Positions 33,663 to 45,992 of a stretch of DNA of 64,000 bases are shown in pieces; positions within the stretch are counted from its first letter, which is position 1; each line of letters opens with the position of its first letter. Made by a program: the position numbers and the translations under genes. Source of the DNA: Leptospira stimsonii (GTDB lineage Bacteria > Spirochaetota > Leptospiria > Leptospirales > Leptospiraceae); NCBI RefSeq assembly GCF_003545875.1, contig NZ_QHCS01000001.1, positions 310,001 to 374,000 on the forward strand. The letters run 5' to 3'. A model generated the notes under the pieces. The model had not been told where the DNA came from. It did no database searches and saw nothing but the letters and a program-made list of their open reading frames with translations.

Positions 33663-34171
33663 GCTGGATTTCCTTCCATTTTTTTCCAAATCTCGTATAA
33701 TATCGGATAAGACATCATATCATCACTTTTGAATGTAATTGTTCTTTCATTTTCGGAAATTGTCTGTAAATCGATTTCAATCTTTAGAGGTAAATCACGA
33801 AGATCCTCTTCGGCAATTTTCCACCATTCGATGATGGAAACACCGCTTTTTCCCCAAATTTCTTCAAACCCGAGATCATCCAGATCCTGCGGACTTTTCA
33901 ATCTGTGTAGATCAAAGTGGTAAAAAGAATCTTCTCGATCCGGAATCGGATATTGATTGATCAAAGTGTATGTCGGCGAATTTACGTTAGCCGTCGGAGA
34001 TATTTTTCTTACCAATTTTGAAGTGAACGTTGTCTTTCCGGCTCCCATAGAACCGGTCATTAGGAGAACCGGAAATAAATTTTGTTTCAAAGAGATTTCG
34101 ATAAGGGAGGCAAGGAGATAAGCCGGTTTGTCTAATTCTTCCAGTTTCAGTTTCTGAAATTCGAGTTTCAA
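33659..34171 (-). CDS. tsaE: tRNA threonylcarbamoyladenosine biosynthesis ATPase TsaE
   Basis: A small P-loop ATPase (170 residues) that resets the TsaB-TsaD complex. The Walker A motif is GSMGAGKTTF, then SPTYTLINQYP and FYHFDLHRLKSPQDLDDLGFEEIW, all family hallmarks, with IIEWW afterwards. The TTG start has a strong GAGGAAG site. It starts eight bases after hslO and overlaps tsaB by four bases. Confidence 0.95.
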   Translation of the reverse strand: MKLEFQKLKLEELDKPAYLLASLIEISLKQNLFPVLLMTGSMGAGKTTFTSKLVRKISPTANVNSPTYTLINQYPIPDREDSFYHFDLHRLKSPQDLDDLGFEEIWGKSGVSIIEWWKIAEEDLRDLPLKIEIDLQTISENERTITFKSDDMMSYPILYEIWKKMEGNPA

Positions 34172-34178
34172 TTCTTCC

Positions 34179-35036
<858 letters not shown>

Positions 35037-35235
35037 GGAATCCTTCTGGGGTGGAGTAACTGAGAATTCGGTTACGCGCAGAAGTAAAATAAACTCTACG
35101 TCATTTGTATCCTCTCAGACTTTCTCGGGAAAAGACAGTATTTTTTCTTTTAGACTTCCGAGATTTGCGGTTTTCTTTCTTTTCAGATTGAACCCATCCT
35201 TTGAAATCACTTTCCGGAACGAAAAGGAGATCGGA

Positions 35236-37212
35236 ATGATATTCGGTGCAGACTATTACCCTGAGCAATGGACGCAAAAAGATTGGGAAGAAGACATTCG
35301 AATCATGAAGGAGATGGGTATTTCTTCGGTCCGTCTCGCCGAATTCGGCTGGGCGCTCATGGAACCGAGAGAAGGAAAATACGATTTCTCTTTTTTTGAC
35401 AAAATCTTAAATCTCATTCAAAAAAACGGTATGACTGCGATCTTAGGGACTCCGACCGCAACGTTCCCGCCATGGTTGGCAAAAAAATTTCCAGACATAA
35501 TTCAGGAAAGGGACGGAATCAAACGGACGATCGGAACAAGAAGGCAAGCCTGTTTCTCATCTCCGAACTATAGAAAGGCTTCCCAAAAAATCGTTACCGC
35601 TATGGCCAAACATTTTGGGAACCACCCCGCCGTGATCGGTTGGCAAATCGACAATGAAATCGGTCACGAAGGTTCGGATATCGATCATTCGGAAATCTCT
35701 TTGAAAGCGTTCCGTGTTTGGTTGAAGAATAAATATAAGACGATTCAAAAACTGAACGACACTTGGGGGAACGTTTTCTGGGGGGTCTTATACAATTCAT
35801 TCGAAGAGATCCCGATTCCAGGCGCTCATATTTCGAGTAACTTCCATCCTTCCATGATCCAGGACTTCTATCGATTTCATTCCGATACGATCATTGATTT
35901 CGTAAAATTCCAAGCACAGATTCTAAGAAAATTATCCGTTGGAAGGCCTCTTACAACAAATCTTTATCCATCTCCTTTTCTTCCGATCGTCGATATGGCA
36001 GAACTAGCGACATACTTGGATTATATTTCTTGGGATAATTATCCCACTTGGGGAGAACAAGAAGAACCGTTCCCACATCCTTTTATCGCGGCGATGCAAC
36101 AGTACAATCGGGGTTTGAAGAATCTTCCATTCACAGTTATGGAACAAATATCCGGCTTCCAAGGACACGATCTTTTAGGGTATCTTCCTGCTCCGGGACA
36201 AACAAAACTCTGGATGAAACATTCCATCGCTCACGGCTCGAATGCGATTTATTTTTTTCGCTACCGTACAGCGCGCTTCGGACAGGAACAACTCTGTTAC
36301 GGAATTTTGGATCACGATAAGAATAAAACGGAACGATATTTCGAACTACAAAAAGGAATCGAAGAAATTGGCGAATACGCGGACGACTTCGTGGAAGAAT
36401 TATTCCCAGCTGATGTTGCCGTCGTACATGACATTGAGAACGCACGAAATTGGAAACATCAACCGATATCAACAGGACTAAAGTATTCTCCAGTTCCTTG
36501 GGCTCAACTCGGCTATGACGTCGAAATGGCGACTTGGTTTTCCGGGATGAACGTTCTCAACGTAAACACCCACTTTCGCCCCGCCTCCAAAATCGACTTC
36601 AAAGATTATAAGATCATCATACTTCCGATGTATACGATGGTAAACGATTCCGTTTTTCAAAAATTGGAAAACTTCGTTAGGGAAGGAGGTACTCTCGTTT
36701 TAGGATATAGAACAGGCGCAAAAGATTTGAACGGCTGGATGTACGATTCTCAAATTCCCGGGCCTTTTGCGGAAATGGCCGGAGTAAAAGTAAGAAAATT
36801 CGAAGCGGTCGGAAATCAAAAAGTGAAGTTTAAGTTCCGCTTCTTTCCGGGAACTTGTTCCAAGATTTGCGAAATCTTAGAGCCAACGACCGCTGACGTA
36901 TGGGCCCGTTATACCGATAAGAGAAAATTCTATAAGGGGCAACCTATAATTACCGCCAATTCTTATCATAAAGGAAGAGTAATTTACGTAGGCGCTTCGT
37001 TAGAACCATTGAGTTTTATGCTTCTCTATCGTCGAATTTTAAGAGAGGCGAAAATTCCGTTTACTTTTTACGGTCCTACCGTTGAAAAATTAAACCGAAC
37101 TGGAAGAAATCGAAATTACGAAATTTATATCAATCATTCCGGCAAAAAGAATTTGGCTGGTCTGAAAATCCTGAATCCTTATGAAGTCAGAATCATATCA
37201 AAGAAAAGATGA
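35236..37212 (+). CDS. Glycoside hydrolase family 42 beta-galactosidase-like enzyme
   Basis: ATG 35236 has an AAGGAG site and begins at the family's true N-terminus (MIFGADYYPEQW); the upstream open frame from 35029 is not translated in my view. 658 residues, normal for GH42: a TIM barrel, the acid/base Glu141 in WQIDNEIGH, the nucleophile Glu303 in FTVMEQISG, a central trimerisation-type domain (about 395-600, KIIILPMYTMV) and a C-terminal beta domain. The family cleaves terminal beta-galactosides. No signal peptide or sugar transporter is adjacent, so its substrate is unclear. Confidence 0.92.
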   Translation: MIFGADYYPEQWTQKDWEEDIRIMKEMGISSVRLAEFGWALMEPREGKYDFSFFDKILNLIQKNGMTAILGTPTATFPPWLAKKFPDIIQERDGIKRTIGTRRQACFSSPNYRKASQKIVTAMAKHFGNHPAVIGWQIDNEIGHEGSDIDHSEISLKAFRVWLKNKYKTIQKLNDTWGNVFWGVLYNSFEEIPIPGAHISSNFHPSMIQDFYRFHSDTIIDFVKFQAQILRKLSVGRPLTTNLYPSPFLPIVDMAELATYLDYISWDNYPTWGEQEEPFPHPFIAAMQQYNRGLKNLPFTVMEQISGFQGHDLLGYLPAPGQTKLWMKHSIAHGSNAIYFFRYRTARFGQEQLCYGILDHDKNKTERYFELQKGIEEIGEYADDFVEELFPADVAVVHDIENARNWKHQPISTGLKYSPVPWAQLGYDVEMATWFSGMNVLNVNTHFRPASKIDFKDYKIIILPMYTMVNDSVFQKLENFVREGGTLVLGYRTGAKDLNGWMYDSQIPGPFAEMAGVKVRKFEAVGNQKVKFKFRFFPGTCSKICEILEPTTADVWARYTDKRKFYKGQPIITANSYHKGRVIYVGASLEPLSFMLLYRRILREAKIPFTFYGPTVEKLNRTGRNRNYEIYINHSGKKNLAGLKILNPYEVRIISKKR

Positions 37213-37254
37213 GATCGGAAAATTGTTAAGCGAACTCAAAAAGGAAAGAATTTT

Positions 37255-38166
37255 TTGGAGCTAAATCAAGTCGAGGAACTGAATCGTATCCTCGCCTCCG
37301 TTTCCGGAAGCAATCGTCCTCACGAAATATTCGTCGACAACTTGCATACGCCCTTCTTGCAATTCGAAGACAGTTATATTCTTCCTCCTACTTCGGTTTA
37401 CGGAGTCGAATTCTCAGCGGCAAAAGAATTTCTTATCCAGATAGAACAGCTCATTCCGGAATTGATCGCAGGTTGTCATGTTCTCCCAGAAGCGAAACCA
37501 AAGAAGAATTCGAATCAGTTGTTCCTTGTTAAGCCGCTCCCATATTCAAAGGAGAATGAAGACAAAAAATTTATCTTCGTTGTGAGTTTCATTCTTTCCT
37601 ATCTCGGCGGTGCGCCGTCCTCGATGTTCGTAAAACAACCTGCGCAGGGAAAAACCGCTTCCGTTCGGACTCAAAAAATTTATTTCTTAGCGCGAATTCT
37701 CCCTTTGGAGAATTTAGAGCGGAAAGACGGACAGATCGTCGATTTTGTAACACGACAATATAAAGAGACAGAATTTATGGTGGACGTCGATACAATTCCC
37801 GCCTTCAATAAGATCCAACATACGTATTCGGAACTTTTCGACGACGTAGATTATTCGAAACAAATCACTGCAATTCAATCACTTCTAAATATAACAAAGG
37901 AAGTCTGGCAACCTGGAAAGGTCTTTGAGCCGATCGATGTTGAATTTCATTCGATCAGCTCGCGATTTCTAGACAGTTCTCAAGAAAGGATTTTTAGCCA
38001 ATTTCAGAACATACGGCATTTGATTGATCTTTTATTGTCACCGGAAAGCATGACTATAGATTCAGTAATACAGGAACCTTTGCATATTTGGCTTCGTTCT
38101 ATTGGAACGGAACGGGACGTAACTCCCTCCGGTAATATGCTTTGGAAAATCCTAAAACGAAAGTAA
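37255..38166 (+). CDS. Hypothetical protein between GH42 and IMPase genes
   Basis: 303 residues from a TTG start with an AAGGAAAG site. No signal peptide or clear membrane span; one moderately hydrophobic segment (FIFVVSFILSYLGG, about 102-115) is probably a buried core. The C-terminal half is helix-like. I do not recognise a domain. It sits in line with the GH42 gene (42 bases apart) and just before an inositol-monophosphatase-family gene, so it may be co-transcribed with both. Confidence 0.72.
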   Translation: MELNQVEELNRILASVSGSNRPHEIFVDNLHTPFLQFEDSYILPPTSVYGVEFSAAKEFLIQIEQLIPELIAGCHVLPEAKPKKNSNQLFLVKPLPYSKENEDKKFIFVVSFILSYLGGAPSSMFVKQPAQGKTASVRTQKIYFLARILPLENLERKDGQIVDFVTRQYKETEFMVDVDTIPAFNKIQHTYSELFDDVDYSKQITAIQSLLNITKEVWQPGKVFEPIDVEFHSISSRFLDSSQERIFSQFQNIRHLIDLLLSPESMTIDSVIQEPLHIWLRSIGTERDVTPSGNMLWKILKRK

Positions 38167-38186
38167 TCTTTTTTGAAGAGAAACCC

Positions 38187-39035
<849 letters not shown>

Positions 39036-39164
39036 TACTTTTTCAATGAGTTCATTTCGAACACATTCTTTGAGACACGTCGTATAAAGTCTGTAAACCT
39101 AGCAAAAAATAATCGGAAATTCGAAACGCAGGAATCGATAAGATTTCGGAAGGAATTGAAGACG

Positions 39165-39195
39165 ACATTGGGAATGATTTTCTCGTTCCCAATGT
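39165..39195 (+). terminator. Hairpin between convergent genes, probable terminator
   Basis: A perfect 10-base inverted repeat ACATTGGGAA / TTCCCAATGT with an 11-base loop, followed on the plus strand by an AT-rich stretch with short T runs. It lies downstream of the IMPase-family gene and faces the cytochrome c gene. The T tract is not strong, so some readthrough is possible. Confidence 0.5.
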
Positions 39196-39204
39196 ATAAT
39201 TTCT

Positions 39205-39561
39205 TTATGGAGCGTTTAGATACGCTTCGATACTACGAATCTGCTCGTCATTGAGCGGAAGGCGAGTCATCAACTTGCTCGAACGTTTCGGATTATATCC
39301 TTGCGGATACGTTCCGCTTACAATCCTTGCCTTTAACAATTCAAAATTTGAACCCTTGACCGCCGGTCCGACCGCACCGTCTATCGCAGGATTTTGATTG
39401 TGACAGGCCGAACAATTCGCCACATACAAACCTTTTCCTTGACTCAGTAACTTTTGTTCCGGAGTCAGATTCTCTTCCTTACAATTCGCAAGGACCAAAG
39501 TCGCAGTTACGAAAAAAAACAGGAGACGGAAAATTCCGCCTCGAATTCTTATTCTTCCCAT
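39205..39561 (-). CDS. Class I cytochrome c lipoprotein
   Basis: 118 residues from ATG 39561, which lies five bases past the end of the upstream gene; a TTG at 39582 inside it is possible. The lipobox (ATLVLANC) is followed by a single c-type haem domain: CSACH (haem-binding CxxCH), then VGPAVKGSNFELL and a late Met in SSKLMTRLPLNDEQIRSIEAYL that could be the sixth ligand. This is most likely a membrane-anchored electron acceptor for the PuuD-like protein encoded just upstream. Confidence 0.87.
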   Translation of the reverse strand: MGRIRIRGGIFRLLFFFVTATLVLANCKEENLTPEQKLLSQGKGLYVANCSACHNQNPAIDGAVGPAVKGSNFELLKARIVSGTYPQGYNPKRSSKLMTRLPLNDEQIRSIEAYLNAP

Positions 39562-39565
39562 CGAA

Positions 39566-40270
<705 letters not shown>

Positions 40271-40359
40271 AATACCTCCAATTCATCGATAGAATTTGAT
40301 TTTTTAACGCTTAAAGAAACCAAGCGCCAGAACTAAAAATAAATCCTGGAATTTAGACG

Positions 40360-40392
<33 letters not shown>

Positions 40393-40414
40393 AAAGAAGA
40401 AATAAAATACACTT

Positions 40415-41656
40415 CTAAGAGGATGATCCTGTGTCCGGAAATTTTTGAAGATCTTCGATTAGAATTCGTTCAAGCTCTTCAAAAAAAGGAGGTGCGTCGT
40501 CCTTTTCATTCGTAGATTGAAAAAGTTTAAACCGTTCTCGAAAAATTTCGGCTTCCGATCGGAGCGTAACCTTCACTTTATTTCCGATACGCCTGGATTC
40601 CGATTCAAATCGATTGCCCCCGTTTCCCTCGGAACCGTGTACAAGCAATGTGAAAAAATTATCAAAATATTCTTCAATATCCCCTGGAATAAACCAGTTC
40701 ACGACTCCGGGAGGAAAGATTTGCAAAAAGCGACCGCTAATTTTTTTCTCGGGAAGTTTCGAAAATTCGCCTGTTACCTTCTCGTAATTTTTGGAAGAGT
40801 AAAAACGGAGCTTATATCCTAAACTTCTAATATCGATTTTTAATCCGTACGCTTGAATGAACAAAGAGACCCGAACATGCAACGTTTCGGGTTTAAGCCA
40901 ATAGCCAGTCGGTGTATCGGGAATTTTTAGGAACGTTTTGTTCTTCTCGTTATAGAGTTCAATTCCGTTTAAAAAATCCCCTGACTTAAAAATCGTGATT
41001 CTATAAGAAACTTGATTGAGGAGCTTAAGCATTTTCTTATAAAACTCGGGGAACTTAACCCCTGTCGATTCATTCAGTTCGTACATCAGCCAAGAATAAT
41101 TTTCAGAACGTCCAAGATCGCAATGCGAGACCGAACAAAGATAACGATGTGCGATTGAAATTTTCGAAAATCTTGAAGAAAGATCGGCTTCAGAGCGAAA
41201 GAAATTTTGCAACTGATCTACGTGCGCAAAAAAATCCAAATAACTAAACGTAGGAAGAATCGATTCGGTTCTCCTTTTCATTCGATACGTTTTTTGATCC
41301 TTAAAAGAAGAGGGAAAATAATCGACGTGAATTTTATAAGGAGAATTTTCCGGGACTTTCTCCGTAGTTAAGACGGATTGAAAACCACGATCGGTTCGAT
41401 GAAGATAGAAATCGATGGAAAGAATTCCTTCCTTTTCCTGTAAAAAAGATTCATCGGCTGAGGTTAAATTTCCGTAGAGAGCGTTTCTAATTCCGCCGGT
41501 TGGATATTCATTCGAAAGAGTTTTCTGATAAGAAAAGTATTCTTTCCAATAACCGGCTTGACTCGGCTTTTTTTGTACACAATTTAAAGTTAAGAATAGA
41601 ACGAAGAGGCAAAGTAGAATTGGTCGATTACTTTCTTTGTTTACGAATAATTTCAT
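40415..41656 (-). CDS. Lipoprotein of unknown function
   Basis: 413 residues with a lipobox at LFLTLNC (Cys26). The mature part is beta- and aromatic-rich, and no domain is recognised. It overlaps the stop of the thioredoxin-like gene by 29 bases and is last in the fliG-cyclase-redoxin cluster, so expression is presumably coupled. The lipidated N-terminus predicts a surface or periplasmic location. Function not assigned. Confidence 0.72.
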   Translation of the reverse strand: MKLFVNKESNRPILLCLFVLFLTLNCVQKKPSQAGYWKEYFSYQKTLSNEYPTGGIRNALYGNLTSADESFLQEKEGILSIDFYLHRTDRGFQSVLTTEKVPENSPYKIHVDYFPSSFKDQKTYRMKRRTESILPTFSYLDFFAHVDQLQNFFRSEADLSSRFSKISIAHRYLCSVSHCDLGRSENYSWLMYELNESTGVKFPEFYKKMLKLLNQVSYRITIFKSGDFLNGIELYNEKNKTFLKIPDTPTGYWLKPETLHVRVSLFIQAYGLKIDIRSLGYKLRFYSSKNYEKVTGEFSKLPEKKISGRFLQIFPPGVVNWFIPGDIEEYFDNFFTLLVHGSEGNGGNRFESESRRIGNKVKVTLRSEAEIFRERFKLFQSTNEKDDAPPFFEELERILIEDLQKFPDTGSSS

Positions 41657-42119
41657 ACAGTTTATCCACCGTGCTATCGTCTACCGTTTGATAATAAGAT
41701 TCATAGATCAACTTCTTGTTCCCAGAAAAGATCCGTAACCAGGAAAAATTCGGTTTAATACCGGAAGATAAAACTCCTTTTTCATCCAAAAAAACGGATT
41801 CGTAATTTTTAGAATGATTTTCATCGATATAGGAATGAACCGCGTCGGGTGCATTTCTTAAATCAAGGAAGGCGACAAATTCTACGTTATCTTTGGACTC
41901 ATCGATGTGGTTTTGCATTCTCCAATAAATTTTTCTTCCGTGCTTTCTACAAAGAACGATATCAGCGTATCCGCAACCAAGCAAAATGGATGTCTTACCT
42001 TTCAATGCTTTCGAGCTGAGTTTTTTTCCCCTCTGATCCTTAATTTGAAATTCCGGTAGATCCGAAGAAAAAATCGAAAAGGAAATCAATCCGATAAAGA
42101 TTAGAATGGTCCACCGCAT
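41628..42119 (-). CDS. Thioredoxin-fold (YtfJ/redoxin-like) exported protein
   Basis: 163 residues. A signal peptide (MRWTILIFIGLISFSIFSSDLP) is followed by a redoxin-like start (FQIKDQRGKKLSSKALKGKTSILLGCGYADIVLC), with two cysteines seven residues apart instead of a CxxC. Secondary structure is consistent with a thioredoxin fold: VEFVAFLDLR, YESVFLDEKGVL. A peroxidase or thiol role is possible but not shown. It begins 17 bases after the cyclase stop and overlaps the following lipoprotein gene. Confidence 0.62.
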   Translation of the reverse strand: MRWTILIFIGLISFSIFSSDLPEFQIKDQRGKKLSSKALKGKTSILLGCGYADIVLCRKHGRKIYWRMQNHIDESKDNVEFVAFLDLRNAPDAVHSYIDENHSKNYESVFLDEKGVLSSGIKPNFSWLRIFSGNKKLIYESYYQTVDDSTVDKLYEIIRKQRK

Positions 42120-42136
42120 CCTATTTTCCTACTTTC

Positions 42137-44377
42137 CTACTTTGTCTGATAACGAAAGATTCCATCCCAATTTCCCTCGGGTGGTTTGGTCGAATAAAGC
42201 TTACAACGTTTCAGATAGATCTTCGAAAGAGTATCTCTTGGTTCCTCGCGATACAATTGTTTGAATAGGCTTGATGCCTGCGAAAATTTTCCCGCCTTGT
42301 ATTCGAGCATACCTTCATAAATTCTTTCTTTCGATCTGAATTTGAATTCCCGAAGGTCCTCTGAATCTCCTTCAAATACCTCATAGATATCCACTGATTG
42401 ATTCCTTCCTTTTACTAAAACCGTATCTATCAAACGAATACCGACATCGCTCATTCTATTGAGTTGCAAGTAGGTATGATGTGAAATTAAAATCTTACTT
42501 TGATAAAGAGAAGTAAGGGATTGAAGTCTCGCGGTAAGATTAACTGCTTCCCCTAAAACGTTCGTATCGATCTTTCTATGGTTTCCCACAGTTCCCATAA
42601 TCAAAGATCCGGTATGGATTCCGATTCCGATTTCTAAATTCCATGGGGAGGAGTTCAAAATTTTTCTTTGAATTTTGCCGGATTGGATCACAGAAATCAT
42701 CCGAATCGCGGATTCAAGTGCGTTATCTGCGGAATTAAAATTCTCCTTTTCTGCCCGGTCATTATAATCGGGAAACAATGCAAGAAGATCGTCCCCCACG
42801 AATTTGTCCACGAAACCTGCGGCTTGGTATACGAGTTCTTGCATTTCAGAAAGATAATCATTTAAGAATTTGATCGCCTGACTTGGTTGGACCGTCGTTA
42901 AAAAAGAAGTAAAATCACGAATATCTGAAAACAGCACAATCATCGATTTTTCTTTACTATCTCCGATGGAAATCGAAACGGTAGATTCCTTATCTAAGAT
43001 TCGAATAAAATCGGCCGGAACGAAACGGTAGAAAGCGACTTTCTGATTCGTAAGATCCTCATTGAGAAGTTGAATATCCTTATAAAGTTGAGTATATCTC
43101 GAGACTAAAATACTAATGATAGTAGCGATAAACAGCGAATATGCGATCTTAAAAAACGGATATGCATGTTCTAGAATTTTAAAAACGGAATCGAACAAAT
43201 CCCAGACCGCAAGGACGGTACAAACGGAGAGACCGACCAATATTTTTATCGAGTCGCGTTTTTTCTGTCGAACCGCTTGAACCAAAAAGAAAAGAATGTA
43301 AAACAAGAAAAAGCTCAATGTAACCTGGCTTACTTTAAGAACGACGTGCGTCCAGGAAAACGGACAAAACCAAACTCCTAAGAATAAAGTAAAAAGAACG
43401 GAAACGAAAGCGATCGGAATCACTCTTCTAACTTGCTTCTGATAGAAATAATCTTGGATGAAAAAATAAAAAGCCGGAAGAATCAAAATCAAAGAAGAAG
43501 ATTCGATCCTATAAACAAAGGAGCTATCGATGTTTGAATTTGAATTTACGAATTTTTGGAAGATTAGGTGTGACGAGGCGAAAAAGTAAACGGAAGAGAC
43601 AAAGGAAAAGATTCCGAAGTAAAGATAATAGAGATCTCGTTTTCTGGTTATGTAAAAAAGTATATGATAAATTCCGAAAATATAGTAGATTCCATAAAGG
43701 ATTACTTCGAAATACTCCGACGTTGAATCATAAATCTGTTCGAAAGTGGCGAGTCGAAATCCGGTCGCTTGAGAAAAACCGAAATGATCATTCTGAACAT
43801 AGGAAGTCAGATTCGATTCGCCAACGAGATACAATTGGATTGAATTCCTTCCCTCTTTAAGGACGCCGGAGGGAATCGACAAAATAAGAGATTTTAGAGT
43901 TCTTCGAATTTTCGGTTCGGAAACGTCCTGCATATCACCGATCAAAGGGAATTCGCTTCGAATTAAAATTCCATTTAAATAAATTTCCCAATTCTCGCCG
44001 ATTCCCGCAAGATAAAGTGCGGACGGCATCTTTAGAAATAGAGAATCTGCGTTGAGAGAAAAATCTAACCTTGCAGTAACGGCGTGAAAGCCTGTTTGTT
44101 CGGGAATATGAAAGAATGAATTAAAGTGGATCGGAAACGGAGGCAAATCCTTCCAATCTTCGTTGGAGATGGATTCTTTTTCTTTGTCTCTTCTTACGGA
44201 TTGATATTTTTGTGAAGAAGGATCTTTTTTTCCATTTTTTAGATCCAGGTGATTGCCTTGGATTACTTTCCAATCGGCGTTGGTTAAATCCAAAGTATTC
44301 GAATGAAAATCGTTGTCACAAGAAAGGAGAATAAAGATAAATAAGTAAATTATAAAACGATTGAGAATCCGGATCAT
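42137..44377 (-). CDS. Adenylate/guanylate cyclase with 7TMR-DISM-like sensor
   Basis: 746 residues from ATG 44377 with a GAGGGA site; the TTG at 44401 is less likely. A hydrophobic N-terminus ends in LLSCDND, which could be a lipobox. A large extracytoplasmic beta-rich domain (about 60-220) is followed by seven hydrophobic spans (about 225-430, 7TMR-DISM type) and a class III cyclase domain (about 470-640): IVLFSDIRDFTSF and FVGDDLLALF carry the two metal aspartates, and VLGEAVNLTARLQS the Asn and Arg of the transition-state site. A C-terminal TPR-like tail follows. It makes cAMP or cGMP in response to an unknown external signal. Confidence 0.92.
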   Translation of the reverse strand: MIRILNRFIIYLFIFILLSCDNDFHSNTLDLTNADWKVIQGNHLDLKNGKKDPSSQKYQSVRRDKEKESISNEDWKDLPPFPIHFNSFFHIPEQTGFHAVTARLDFSLNADSLFLKMPSALYLAGIGENWEIYLNGILIRSEFPLIGDMQDVSEPKIRRTLKSLILSIPSGVLKEGRNSIQLYLVGESNLTSYVQNDHFGFSQATGFRLATFEQIYDSTSEYFEVILYGIYYIFGIYHILFYITRKRDLYYLYFGIFSFVSSVYFFASSHLIFQKFVNSNSNIDSSFVYRIESSSLILILPAFYFFIQDYFYQKQVRRVIPIAFVSVLFTLFLGVWFCPFSWTHVVLKVSQVTLSFFLFYILFFLVQAVRQKKRDSIKILVGLSVCTVLAVWDLFDSVFKILEHAYPFFKIAYSLFIATIISILVSRYTQLYKDIQLLNEDLTNQKVAFYRFVPADFIRILDKESTVSISIGDSKEKSMIVLFSDIRDFTSFLTTVQPSQAIKFLNDYLSEMQELVYQAAGFVDKFVGDDLLALFPDYNDRAEKENFNSADNALESAIRMISVIQSGKIQRKILNSSPWNLEIGIGIHTGSLIMGTVGNHRKIDTNVLGEAVNLTARLQSLTSLYQSKILISHHTYLQLNRMSDVGIRLIDTVLVKGRNQSVDIYEVFEGDSEDLREFKFRSKERIYEGMLEYKAGKFSQASSLFKQLYREEPRDTLSKIYLKRCKLYSTKPPEGNWDGIFRYQTK

Positions 44378-44441
44378 GCAACCAGATTCCCTCGAGATCA
44401 AAAACCTGCGAAGGAAATTTCTTTCCTATATTAAAATTAAA

Positions 44442-45455
<1,014 letters not shown>

Positions 45456-45635
45456 TTCCGAGTCTACCTGTAAGAATCCTATCGGTTAAAATAGGTCTTT
45501 TCAACGAAAAGATTTTTGGGGAAGAAGAAGAATTTTGTTCCACTCCAATGGCCAGATTCTCCCTTTAGAAGAAGTCTGTTTTCAGAAAACTTGACCTTTC
45601 CCAGGATGCAAAAACAATCGGAATCGGAGAATTGA

Positions 45636-45992
45636 ATGAAACTCAAGGTTTATGAATATAAAAACTGTAGTACTTGCAGAAACGCTCTCAAATACCTTTC
45701 CGGTAAAAAAGTAGAATTAGAAGTTCTTCCGATTCGAGATACGCCTCCAAAGAAAAGCGAACTAAAAACGATGTTGAAATACGTGGGAAATGATTCGAAA
45801 AGACTCTTCAACACTTCCGGAGGAGATTACAAAGAATTGGGTTTGAAAGACAAGCTGGCTTCTATGCCGATCGAAGATCAATTGGATCTTCTTTCCAAGA
45901 ATGGCAACTTAGTGAAACGTCCTTTTGTTCTTGGGGAAGGTTTCGGTTTTGTCGGTTTCAAAGAGGACGAATGGAAAAAACAGATTCGATAA
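45636..45992 (+). CDS. Spx/MgsR/ArsC-family thioredoxin-fold protein (YusI-like)
   Basis: 118 residues. An N-terminal CSTCRNALKYL motif gives the Spx-type CxxC, followed by the family core GVDYKELGLKDKL-like segment (GGDYKELGLKDKLASMP) and LVKRPFVLGEGFGFVGFK. This is the YusI/YffB-type branch, not a true arsenate reductase of the Cx5R kind. Role unknown, possibly a thiol reductase or regulator. The stop (45992) abuts the stop of the convergent FG-GAP gene (45993). Confidence 0.87.
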   Translation: MKLKVYEYKNCSTCRNALKYLSGKKVELEVLPIRDTPPKKSELKTMLKYVGNDSKRLFNTSGGDYKELGLKDKLASMPIEDQLDLLSKNGNLVKRPFVLGEGFGFVGFKEDEWKKQIR

